Positions 1 through 5,390 of a stretch of 5,390 nucleotides of DNA are shown here, piece by piece. A program made the position numbers and the translations under genes. The notes under the pieces are model-generated. The model saw only the letters and a program-made list of their open reading frames with translations, did no database searches and was not told the DNA's origin. Within the stretch, counting starts at the first letter, position 1. Each line of letters begins with the position of its first letter. Source of the stretch: Weeksellaceae bacterium (GTDB lineage: Bacteria; Bacteroidota; Bacteroidia; Flavobacteriales; Weeksellaceae); NCBI GenBank assembly GCA_022701475.1, contig JAKOOI010000053.1, positions 1 through 5,390 on the forward strand, read 5' to 3'.

Positions 1-9
1 GGTGTGCAG

Positions 10-143
10 TCAATAGAATTGATTTCAGCCCGTTTACTGCGGGAGGCCTGATGATCCGGCATGAGCTGAATGCGGATAGATTTTTGGCTAAAGCCGGAGG
101 AATACTGCTATCATGACGTCGGGCTAAAGCCCGACGCTATTGA
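10..143. repeat. REP-like palindromic repeat cluster
   Basis: Several inverted repeats are packed together. The outer ends are TCAATAG at 10-16 and its exact reverse complement CTATTGA at 137-143. Inside are a bulged 8-bp hairpin (54-62 with 70-77, loop 63-69), a copy of GGCTAAAGCC at 86-95, and a second copy of the same ten bases at 122-131 inside a longer perfect palindrome. The segment 27-32 (GCCCGT) next to the left end resembles a decayed copy of the right-hand palindrome in the opposite orientation. This layout fits a pair of inverted REP-like (repetitive extragenic palindrome) units. I remember similar GGGCTAAAGCCC palindromes followed by CTATTGA in Chryseobacterium intergenic DNA, but that is recollection, not a search. 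There is no RAYT transposase in the window. Confidence 0.5.
117..136. repeat. Perfect 8-bp stem palindrome with TAAA loop
   Basis: CGTCGGGC at 117-124 pairs perfectly with GCCCGACG at 129-136 across the loop TAAA (125-128). It is GC-rich and would form a strong hairpin in either transcript. No T-run follows on either strand, so it is not a typical rho-independent terminator by sequence. It lies about 300 bases downstream of the AddB-like gene and could still shape the 3' end of that transcript. The best reading is the core of a REP-like dispersed repeat. Confidence 0.6.
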
Positions 144-171
144 TTGATACAACTCATTTATTGTGAACTCA

Positions 172-230
172 AACCGGTAACCGGATCAGCAAGAAGGAAG
201 CAGGAAGTTCCTTTTGCCGGAGTAACGGTT
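172..230. other. Nested imperfect stem-loop
   Basis: An outer stem AACCG (172-176) with CGGTT (226-230) is followed inward by TA (178-179) with TA (223-224), then CCGG (181-184) with CCGG (217-220). A separate inner hairpin has AAGGAA (194-199) with TTCCTT (208-213), extended by a wobble pair (193 with 214) and by 192 with 215, around an 8-base loop. Nesting of three paired segments in order is more than expected by chance and suggests a structured element or another repeat unit next to the REP-like cluster. Function is unknown. Folding and conservation have not been tested. Confidence 0.3.
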
Positions 231-431
231 AGCAGTCTTGTGTGGGAAATGACCATATTACTTTCTTCGAAGGGCAATGCTTCTTAGAAAGACCTAACCG
301 ATTTTCTGTCCTGTATTTTATATAGAGTATTTAAAACTAATTTAATATCATCGAATTCACGTTATGATAAGGAGCAGACAAACGTCTCATGGAAAGGTGA
401 TTATCCTGAGCCCTGTTTTCCCCAGTACATT

Positions 432-3125
432 TTATCCGGCATAAGGTTTCAGGCGTTCTGTGAAATTCACTTCAGGATTGAGGATTTCCAGGATCAGGCT
501 TTTTACCGACTGCATGGCGGTTCCGATGTCCCCTTTTTCAAACTGCAGGGCCACCACTCCTTTAGCGGCTTCTGCAAAACTCCAGATTCCGGTTTCTACC
601 GGCAGTCCCCGGAATTCCGGGAGATTCTGGACGACATACTGGTAGATGCAGAGCTGCAGGGCCTGCTTACGGTCATTGTTCCGGAAATAATCATCCACTT
701 TATCGTCTTCGATCTTAACAACGAGATTTTTTATTTTGGCTGTTTTATAGTCGATAATCCTTAAAGTGCCGTTCAGCTGGTCAATCCGGTCAATGAATCC
801 GAAGAAGGAGATTTTATCCTGCCCTTCCAGATAAAAATCAACGCTTTCGAACCGTTTTTCAATATCCAGGATCTGAAGGCTGTTCCCCTCTTTTACCAAT
901 CCGAGGTCATGGTGTAAAATGGTTCCGACGACTTTTTTCGCAATCGCTTTGTGGATGTAATTCATTCCTTTATCGTAAAATTCAGGCTGGTGTTTCAGCT
1001 TGCCGATGGCGTTTTCTATCGATTGGTCTATTCCGTGAATTGATTTCTGTACATCATTTTCTGTCAGAACCTTACCTCTAAGCACTTCATACACATCCTG
1101 AAGGGTGTAATGAACCAGGTTTCCGTAGTTTTTTACGGATAGTTCCTCTTCTATTTCATCATTTTCCGAAGTGTTGAGTATTTTGGAAAGATAGAAATCA
1201 ATAGGGTTGTAAAGATAGCTGGTAAGATGGGATGCGGAGACTTTCTGTTTCCAGCGTTCCAGCATCTGCATGACAACCGCTGTTTTAGCAATTTCCACCG
1301 GCTCGGTCATGATCGGTTCCGAAGAATTTTCAATAATGAGATGTTCGATCTCATGCGGGCCTTCCATTTCGATCTGGGTGATAAACCGGCTTTTTTCCCC
1401 GGTATTGACGCCTGAACTCAATGCATTGAACAGCAGGTGGACATTCTGTGCATCCTGGATCAGGCGGTAGAAATGGTAGGCGTAAATTCCATCGTTTTCC
1501 AGGAAGGTATGAAGGTTGAATACTTTCCTGATATCGAAAGGAATGTAGGTATTCTGCGAATTGCCCAGCGGGAGCTTCCCCTCGTTTACGGATAGCAGGA
1601 TGACATTTTCAAAATTAAGAAGCCGCGTTTCCAAAAGTCCCATCACCTGGAGGCCCTGCAGCGGCTCTCCCTGGAAATCGATGCTTTCCGAATTGATATG
1701 CTGGTTGATCAGGATTTCCAGGGTCTCCATCCTGATCTCAAACTGATACGGCGAGAGCTGGTTTTTAATGATCCTGAATGCATTTTCAAAATGTGAAACA
1801 TTCTCATACTGGATGTCATCAATATCCAGCCATTTGACCTGCCGGCAAAACCTGATCAGTTCATCCAGGTACAGATCCGTAGATGCGGCCTTCCGGAGAA
1901 GGTTAAAGTAAGAGAGATTCCCCAGCAGCTCCTCCAGCAGCTTCCTCGAAATATATACGATGTTCCGCTGCTCTATGCTGCTTCTGAAATGATTGATGAC
2001 CTGCTCGTCTTCGGGAGAGGCGGGCAGTTCCTCAAGGATCGGAAAGACATCCCGGTAATAATAGGAAGTCCTGTTTTTCTCCAGCTGTTTCTGAAGATAG
2101 AACAGCTGTTTTACGGCATTTGAAAATGAAAGGTTTTTTAACGGGAATCCCATGGTGATATTCAGGTTCTGAACACCGTGCATGGCGTCCAGGCTGGCCG
2201 GAAGCAGGTTTTCGTCAAGCAGGACCACCGCGGTATTGGAATAGGTCTTATTTTCAATATCCTTCAGGATTTCCGGCAGGATCTTCGTTTGGGTAATATT
2301 TCCGGAAACTTCATAGACCCTGATGTTTTTCGGCTGGCTGAAATCGTCTTCCACCCATTCGAACACCCGCTCGTCGGTAAATTCCTTCCAGGTTTTATTG
2401 TTTCTCAGAAATTTTCCCGCTTCCTGTCTTTCGTCATCAAAATAATAGCGGTCTGCCTGGAAGAAGCACTGGCCTTTATCCCACTCCATGAGGCTGCGTA
2501 CCAGCTTTTCCTCTACCGGTGTCAGCGCATTGAAGCCGCAGAATACAAACTTCTCCCTGCTGTCCCTTGCAAAGCCGGGAATATTCTTTCCGGCCTGCTC
2601 ATGGATCATCCCGGAGGTAGCCCATTCTTTTTCCATCAGTTTTTTCTTTAAGACCGGCAGGAATACGCTCATATTTTTCCAGAAGGTCAGGAATTTCTTC
2701 CTTGGGATTCCGTCATCTTCTCCCAGGTCCTGTGCCCATTCCTTGATCCGTTCTTCATCAAACATGTACTGCAGTACGGCTTCATCATCGCCGTTGAATT
2801 TCAGCATATCGTCCCAGTCTTTCTGCAGGGTCGGGAACCATTTCAGAAATTCGGAAAAATCGTCATTCGGGATCAGGTTCAGGCTTTTGTAGACATCGAA
2901 GGCAAACAGCCAGAGGGAAATCCCCTTAATTTCCTGCCTGCCGGCAATATGGCTCACGAGCTCTTCAATGGTGTAAAAGTGCGGAAGGAATCCTGAGTAG
3001 TTGTTTTCTTCAAGGATCCGGCGGATGAAGACCACCGGCCTTTTGCCGGGCAGTACCACATTGAACTCCGAAAGATCGGGATTCTGTGAGAGCAGTTCAT
3101 GGATTACTTTTTTCAGGAATTTCAA
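432..3125 (-). CDS. AddB-like PD-(D/E)XK nuclease family protein
   Basis: This 897-residue protein resembles the AddB subunit of AddAB helicase-nucleases, which process double-strand DNA breaks for RecA-dependent repair in the cytoplasm. The N-terminal part (about 1-560) is helicase-like. VVLPGKR (23-29) sits where a Walker A motif would be but lacks the GK[ST] signature, so this half is probably not an active ATPase. GLLETR and NEGKLP (496-519) match a conserved AddB segment. The C-terminal nuclease (about 630-880) shows H672, D779, and D792-Y-K794 in IDYKTAK, then Q824 and Y828. The 13-residue spacing between the two aspartates matches RecB. The iron-sulfur cysteines of Firmicute AddB are absent. 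The start is TTG at 3125, because no in-frame ATG exists before the upstream stop and the N-terminus looks complete. Its AddA helicase partner is not in the window. Confidence 0.9.
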   Translation of the reverse strand: MKFLKKVIHELLSQNPDLSEFNVVLPGKRPVVFIRRILEENNYSGFLPHFYTIEELVSHIAGRQEIKGISLWLFAFDVYKSLNLIPNDDFSEFLKWFPTLQKDWDDMLKFNGDDEAVLQYMFDEERIKEWAQDLGEDDGIPRKKFLTFWKNMSVFLPVLKKKLMEKEWATSGMIHEQAGKNIPGFARDSREKFVFCGFNALTPVEEKLVRSLMEWDKGQCFFQADRYYFDDERQEAGKFLRNNKTWKEFTDERVFEWVEDDFSQPKNIRVYEVSGNITQTKILPEILKDIENKTYSNTAVVLLDENLLPASLDAMHGVQNLNITMGFPLKNLSFSNAVKQLFYLQKQLEKNRTSYYYRDVFPILEELPASPEDEQVINHFRSSIEQRNIVYISRKLLEELLGNLSYFNLLRKAASTDLYLDELIRFCRQVKWLDIDDIQYENVSHFENAFRIIKNQLSPYQFEIRMETLEILINQHINSESIDFQGEPLQGLQVMGLLETRLLNFENVILLSVNEGKLPLGNSQNTYIPFDIRKVFNLHTFLENDGIYAYHFYRLIQDAQNVHLLFNALSSGVNTGEKSRFITQIEMEGPHEIEHLIIENSSEPIMTEPVEIAKTAVVMQMLERWKQKVSASHLTSYLYNPIDFYLSKILNTSENDEIEEELSVKNYGNLVHYTLQDVYEVLRGKVLTENDVQKSIHGIDQSIENAIGKLKHQPEFYDKGMNYIHKAIAKKVVGTILHHDLGLVKEGNSLQILDIEKRFESVDFYLEGQDKISFFGFIDRIDQLNGTLRIIDYKTAKIKNLVVKIEDDKVDDYFRNNDRKQALQLCIYQYVVQNLPEFRGLPVETGIWSFAEAAKGVVALQFEKGDIGTAMQSVKSLILEILNPEVNFTERLKPYAG
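3122..3125 (-). promoter_or_regulatory. TTGA stop/start overlap coupling two genes
   Basis: On the minus strand the bases TTGA hold both the TTG start of the AddB-like gene (3125-3123) and the TGA stop of the restored DUF922-like frame (3124-3122). This is the classical arrangement for translational coupling by termination and re-initiation, and it supports TTG as the real start. No strong Shine-Dalgarno sequence is visible upstream, as is usual in Bacteroidota. In the sequence as given, ribosomes of the upstream gene stop at 3253 and would not reach this site. Confidence 0.55.
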
Positions 3126-3657
3126 GACGTTCTGTAGCTTTTGTAATGTTCTAATTCTTCTGCAATCATACGGTTGTATTCCGCCTGTTTTTCCTCAACT
3201 ATCCCGTTTTTTGTTTCCGCATCATACTGTTTCTGAAACGACTGGTATTCTTTCAGGATGCGGTTATACACCGTTTTGAAGTACTTATCGAATCCGATGA
3301 CGTTTTGATTTTCTCCGAAAGTTCTTTCCGGAGTTTCCGGGCATAGACTTCCGCCGCATCAAAATGTTTCTGCTCATGCAGGAGCACGTAGTCATTGATG
3401 CGCTTATCATCTTTCCACGATAGGTTTTCATTGAAGATGGTCTCTACTTTTATTCTGATGGGAGCCTTCGGATTGGAAGATTTCACATAGGAATAAGACC
3501 AGCCGCAGTTGGTATAGGCTACTACGTTGGATCCTCTCTGATTGTTTACCCGGCTTTTAAAGTTTTCCCATTTCAGCTTCAGCCCTTCCTGCCAGTAAAT
3601 TTTCTGACCGTAAAAGAAGCCTGAAGCCAGGAAACAGGCTGCAAAAATCCATTTCAT
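3122..3657 (-). pseudogene. Frameshifted DUF922-like secreted protein, HExxH motif
   Basis: The gene starts at ATG 3657-3655, giving MKWIFAACF, a short hydrophobic signal peptide with likely cleavage near residue 17 (FYG/Q). Longer upstream frames run into the neighbouring lipoprotein gene and are rejected. The body contains LKWENFKS (27-34) and the metalloprotease-type motif HEQKH (94-98) followed by FD, typical of the DUF922 family (predicted secreted Zn-dependent proteases; activity unproven). After residue 118 the frame breaks. As given, it adds 16 unrelated residues and stops at 3253. In the next frame a coherent 60-residue helical tail follows, with GFDKYFK, then EYNRM, and ends YKSYRTS at stop 3124-3122. 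One extra A in the four-A run (plus-strand T3303-3306) restores 178 residues. The start is 5 bases after the lipoprotein stop, so the two are very likely co-transcribed. Confidence 0.75.
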
Positions 3658-3662
3658 ATTTT

Positions 3663-4070
3663 TTATTCCACTACTATTGTTTTGGTAATCCAGCTGTTGC
3701 CGCCGCTCCAGAACCTTAACGTGTAGGTCCCTTTCTGCTGCGGGCTGAAATTGATCTGGCTGGCTGCCGTATACGGTTTCTGGGTGCACGGGCCATCCGT
3801 TTTATACTGATATGCCGTTACCGATCTTGTGAGATTCCCGGTATGCACATAATCGTATCCGTAAAATCCCTCGCACTGGGAAGCATATGAAGAGTACGTC
3901 CTGATGCTCTGGATGGTAAATACATCCATCGTATCGCTGACGATCTTCACGCTGTCGACCTTTATTTTGTCTGTCGATTCTATCGTCTGATAATCTTCGT
4001 CATCATTACAGGAAAGTACCGATAATCCCAGGACCAGTACAGAAAAACCCAGGGAGATAAAATTTTTCAT
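3663..4070 (-). CDS. Small putative surface lipoprotein, unknown function
   Basis: This is a 135-residue protein with a lipoprotein signal peptide: MKNF, a hydrophobic stretch (5-19), and lipobox VLSC with lipidation expected at C21. The following residues NDDED (22-26) form an acidic run like the lipoprotein export signals described in Capnocytophaga and Flavobacterium, which suggests display on the cell surface. The mature part is rich in Y, S and T, has only two more cysteines (C66 and C95, a possible disulfide) and ends in a beta-rich segment (TYTLRFWSG at 115-123, then TKTIVVE at the terminus) that looks like an Ig-type beta sandwich. I do not recognise a named family. The ATG at 4070 is the natural start. 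The gene ends 5 bases before the secreted HExxH gene, so both products may act together in the envelope; that is inference from spacing only. Confidence 0.8.
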   Translation of the reverse strand: MKNFISLGFSVLVLGLSVLSCNDDEDYQTIESTDKIKVDSVKIVSDTMDVFTIQSIRTYSSYASQCEGFYGYDYVHTGNLTRSVTAYQYKTDGPCTQKPYTAASQINFSPQQKGTYTLRFWSGGNSWITKTIVVE

Positions 4071-4102
4071 AACTACAAAATTTTGATGATCACTATACCA
4101 GG

Positions 4103-4126
4103 ATCAGGAATGAGTCCTGATTTTTT
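4103..4126 (+). terminator. Hairpin plus T-run, oriented against the genes
   Basis: ATCAGGA (4103-4109) pairs perfectly with TCCTGAT (4115-4121) around a 5-base loop, and the plus strand continues with a run of six T (4121-4126). Read rightward it is a compact rho-independent terminator. All genes here run leftward. In that direction the hairpin lies 15 bases after the rsmG stop, with A residues before it and no U-run after it, so it is a weak terminator for rsmG itself. It may stop antisense transcription into rsmG or simply protect the rsmG 3' end. Confidence 0.4.
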
Positions 4127-4135
4127 AATTTCAGA

Positions 4136-4771
4136 TTACGAATTGAAGTTCCCTTTTGAGAGGTAGACCACTTTTTTGGTATCGAAAAATTCTTCCTCAA
4201 AGTAATTTTTGAGACTAAAGATTTCACATTTCAATCCGGCCAGCTCTTCTGCCAGGTCGCCGCCTTTCAGGTACAGTACGCCGTTATGTTTCTCATTCAG
4301 CTGTTCTTTTTCAAACTTCCCTTTCAGCCATCTCAGGAATTCCGGCATTTGGGTAACCGCCCGGCTGACCACAAAATGAAATTTCTCTTTTACCTTCTCT
4401 GCCCTGCCATGGATGGCGGTTACATTTTTCAGCCCTGTCCCCTCTGCCACTGCATTCACCACACTGATCTTTTTTCCGATGGAATCAATGAGTGTAAACT
4501 GCGCTTCCGGGAAGAGGATGGCCAGCGGGATTCCCGGGAAACCGCCGCCCGTACCGATGTCCAGCACTCTTGTTCCGGGGGCAAACTGCATCACCCTGGC
4601 AATTCCCAGGGAATGAAGGATATGCTTTTCGTACAGGGACTCCATGTCCTTTCTGGAGATTACATTGATTTTCTCATTCCATTCCCCGTATAAATCTTCG
4701 AGTTTGTTAAACTGTTCGATCTGGGTTTCTGTAAGTTCCGGAAAGTATTTTAATAGTAACGTTGTAGACAT
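4136..4771 (-). CDS. rsmG: 16S rRNA (guanine527-N7)-methyltransferase RsmG
   Basis: RsmG (GidB) uses S-adenosylmethionine to methylate N7 of G527 in the 530 loop of 16S rRNA. It is a cytoplasmic housekeeping enzyme, and its loss is known to give low-level streptomycin resistance in several bacteria. The 211-residue protein has the family layout: an N-terminal helical cap with WNEKINVIS (31-39), the SAM-binding loop VLDIGTGGGFPGIPLA (69-84), the acidic residue ending strand 2 (LID, D96), GRAE (122-125), and VVSRAV (134-139), followed by LKGG (168-171). Length is normal and nothing is missing. The ATG at 4771 (MSTTLLLKYFPEL) is preferred. A TTG seven codons upstream would add MLFIIFH, which overlaps the likely promoter and is unlike family N-termini. 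The gene appears to have its own promoter and follows a terminator. Confidence 0.96.
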   Translation of the reverse strand: MSTTLLLKYFPELTETQIEQFNKLEDLYGEWNEKINVISRKDMESLYEKHILHSLGIARVMQFAPGTRVLDIGTGGGFPGIPLAILFPEAQFTLIDSIGKKISVVNAVAEGTGLKNVTAIHGRAEKVKEKFHFVVSRAVTQMPEFLRWLKGKFEKEQLNEKHNGVLYLKGGDLAEELAGLKCEIFSLKNYFEEEFFDTKKVVYLSKGNFNS

Positions 4772-4789
4772 GTGAAATATTATAAAAAG

Positions 4790-4797
4790 CAAAAATA
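4790..4797 (-). promoter_or_regulatory. Probable rsmG promoter, Bacteroidota -7 box
   Basis: On the minus strand TATTTTTG matches the Bacteroidota -7 consensus TAnnTTTG exactly. It lies 18 bases before the rsmG ATG, in an AT-rich stretch just after the terminator of the upstream gene, so the leader would be short. No good TTG-type -33 element is seen at the usual spacing, which lowers confidence. The match could be chance in AT-rich DNA. Confidence 0.4.
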
Positions 4798-4870
4798 AGT
4801 TTTTTTAACGATTTATACTGACGGTTTCCCGGAACCTTGGGCAATATCATCAATTTATATGATGGCTTCA

Positions 4871-4908
4871 AAGAAAACCCTTTCAGCATTGAACGCTTAA
4901 AGGGTCTT
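4871..4908 (-). terminator. Rho-independent terminator of GLPGLI gene
   Basis: Read on the minus strand, AAGACCCTTT (4908-4899) pairs with AAAGGGTTTT (4883-4874) through nine Watson-Crick pairs and one G-U pair. After one mismatch the stem continues with AGC pairing with GCT around a 7-base loop (4894-4888). The 3' side runs into TTTTCTTT (4877-4870), a U-rich tail. It lies 65 bases past the GLPGLI stop and before the rsmG promoter, so it separates the two transcription units. Confidence 0.75.
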
Positions 4909-4930
4909 AATACGGTCTCCATCAACAATT

Positions 4931-4972
4931 AGCCATTAACCATCAGCCATCAGCCATCAGCCATCAGCCATA
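4931..4972. repeat. Tandem 7-bp repeat, about six units of AGCCATC
   Basis: Six head-to-tail heptamers are visible: AGCCATT, AACCATC, three exact AGCCATC (4945-4965), then AGCCATA. On the minus strand the unit reads GATGGCT. The array starts directly after the stop codon of the GLPGLI gene, between it and its terminator. Seven-base arrays of this flavour are, to my recollection, common in intergenic DNA of flavobacteria. Copy number is likely to vary between strains by slippage. As it lies outside the coding frame, phase variation of a protein is not expected. Confidence 0.85.
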
Positions 4973-4973
4973 G

Positions 4974-5390
4974 CTATTCCTTTTCAATAGGATTATCGGT
5001 CCTGCGCAGCCGCCTGGCAATCTCCTTATCCATATCTTCGGATTTTTTCATGGCATCCAGTCCTATTCTGGCTTTGTAACCGCCTTTCAGCTGAAGGTCT
5101 GCATTTCCGGTTTCGTTATTGATATTCATGCCTTCGATATCCTCGCTGGAGAAGGTGAAGCCGTTCATGATCTTCCGGTATTCGGGAAAGGTTACCTGTT
5201 TACCACCTTTAGGAACAAGAGGCAGGATACGGCTTACTTTTTTGATCCTGGCCAGATTGAAGATATGGTCATTTTCAGCATCTTTCAGGCTGACAATAAT
5301 TCCCGGCAGCCCGGAAAACGTGTAGGGTCCGTCGCTCACCGGATATTCTTTGCTGAACCAGGCTTCCCACACGCGGCCTTTATAGGATGC
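4974..5390 (-). CDS. GLPGLI family protein, C-terminal part
   Basis: Only the last 138 residues are in the window. The reading frame stays open to the right edge and starts mid-gene, so the internal GTG at 5372 is not the start. The namesake motif is present as GLPGII (27-32 of the fragment), preceded by the family-typical WEAWFSKEYPVSDGPYTF (8-25) and followed by the usual charged, lysine- and arginine-rich C-terminus ending DNPIEKE. GLPGLI proteins are Bacteroidota proteins of about 230-300 residues, usually with a signal peptide. Their function is unknown and many are thought to be exported. The signal peptide would lie outside the window. The stop codon TAG abuts the heptamer repeat, and a strong terminator follows, so this is probably the last gene of its transcript. 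The variant I in place of L in the motif is a mild, common type of change. Confidence 0.9.
   Translation of the reverse strand, partial: ASYKGRVWEAWFSKEYPVSDGPYTFSGLPGIIVSLKDAENDHIFNLARIKKVSRILPLVPKGGKQVTFPEYRKIMNGFTFSSEDIEGMNINNETGNADLQLKGGYKARIGLDAMKKSEDMDKEIARRLRRTDNPIEKE

Larger units (their letters stand above)
1..431. other. Gene-free, palindrome-rich intergenic stretch
   Basis: No credible gene is visible on either strand between the left edge and the stop codon of the AddB-like gene. The left part (about 10-230) is crowded with inverted repeats, listed separately. The part at 300-370 is AT-rich and holds only a weak 6-bp inverted repeat (346-351 with 364-369, loop of 12), which is not a convincing terminator for the nuclease gene. 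The longest start-to-stop frame I noticed by eye on the minus strand is 32 codons (158-256), with no family resemblance I can name. No clear promoter, tRNA or riboswitch was seen. The density of palindromes suggests dispersed repeat material rather than decayed coding sequence, but this is inference. Confidence 0.6.

Noticed and set aside
346..369. AT-rich inverted repeat as terminator of the AddB-like gene
   Set aside because: It has only 6 bp, mostly A-T, with a 12-base loop and no clean U-run, so it is too weak to call.
2178..2892. Long plus-strand open frames opposite the AddB-like gene (134 and 157 residues)
   Set aside because: They are antisense shadows of a well-supported coding frame, with no recognisable motifs.
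3122..3657. Programmed ribosomal frameshift in the HExxH gene
   Set aside because: No slippery heptamer is present at the A-run and no clear stimulatory hairpin follows. A mutation or sequencing error is simpler.
3658..3789. Upstream extension of the HExxH protein to 3789
   Set aside because: The extra 44 residues overlap the lipoprotein gene and have no signal-peptide character, while ATG 3657 gives a proper signal peptide at operon spacing.
4071..4085. Promoter box AAATTTTG before the lipoprotein gene
   Set aside because: It has one mismatch to TAnnTTTG, is part of a chance AT palindrome, and lies only about 5 bases from the start codon.
4286..4693. 135-residue plus-strand frame opposite rsmG
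   Set aside because: It is antisense to conserved RsmG motifs and its translation shows no domain or plausible start context.
4772..4792. TTG start of rsmG at 4792
   Set aside because: The ATG seven codons later matches the family N-terminus, and the extension falls on the likely promoter.
4707..4928. 73-residue minus-strand frame across the gap upstream of rsmG
   Set aside because: It covers the terminator hairpin and promoter and overlaps rsmG in another frame. The composition is not protein-like and no family is recognised.

Overview
The window looks like chromosomal DNA of a member of the phylum Bacteroidota, most likely Flavobacteriia of the Chryseobacterium/Weeksellaceae kind. The reasons are a GLPGLI-family protein (a family essentially confined to Bacteroidota), a Bacteroidota-type AddB-like nuclease, a lipoprotein with an acidic run straight after its lipidated cysteine, no strong Shine-Dalgarno sequences, a Bacteroidota-type -7 promoter box, and short intergenic repeats of the kind I remember from this group. 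The genus is inferred from protein and repeat style, not from a search.

All recognisable genes lie on the minus strand, so transcription runs from the right edge to the left. From right to left: (1) the C-terminal part of a GLPGLI-family protein (4974-5390), cut by the window edge; (2) a gap of about 200 bases holding a 7-bp tandem repeat, a good rho-independent terminator and a likely rsmG promoter; (3) rsmG, the 16S rRNA guanine-N7 methyltransferase (4136-4771); (4) a 65-base gap with a hairpin whose T-run points the wrong way for the genes; (5) a compact gene set: a small lipoprotein of unknown function (3663-4070), a secreted DUF922-like protein with an HExxH motif (3122-3657, interrupted by a one-base frameshift), and a large PD-(D/E)XK nuclease of AddB type (432-3125). 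The lipoprotein and HExxH genes are 5 bases apart. The restored HExxH frame overlaps the nuclease start by 4 bases. (6) About 430 bases without a gene at the left end, rich in palindromes, including a perfect 8-bp hairpin of REP-like type.

The set contains one ordinary housekeeping gene (rsmG), one DNA-repair gene (AddB-like) and envelope or secreted proteins of unknown role. The most informative observation is the frameshift. Adding a single A to a four-A run restores a 178-residue protein that ends exactly at the nuclease start codon. The intact gene was therefore translationally coupled to the nuclease gene, which starts with TTG, and the present sequence would break that coupling, unless the frameshift is an assembly error. 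I see no CRISPR array, tRNA, rRNA, insertion sequence or recognisable defence system, and no convincing new multi-gene system.
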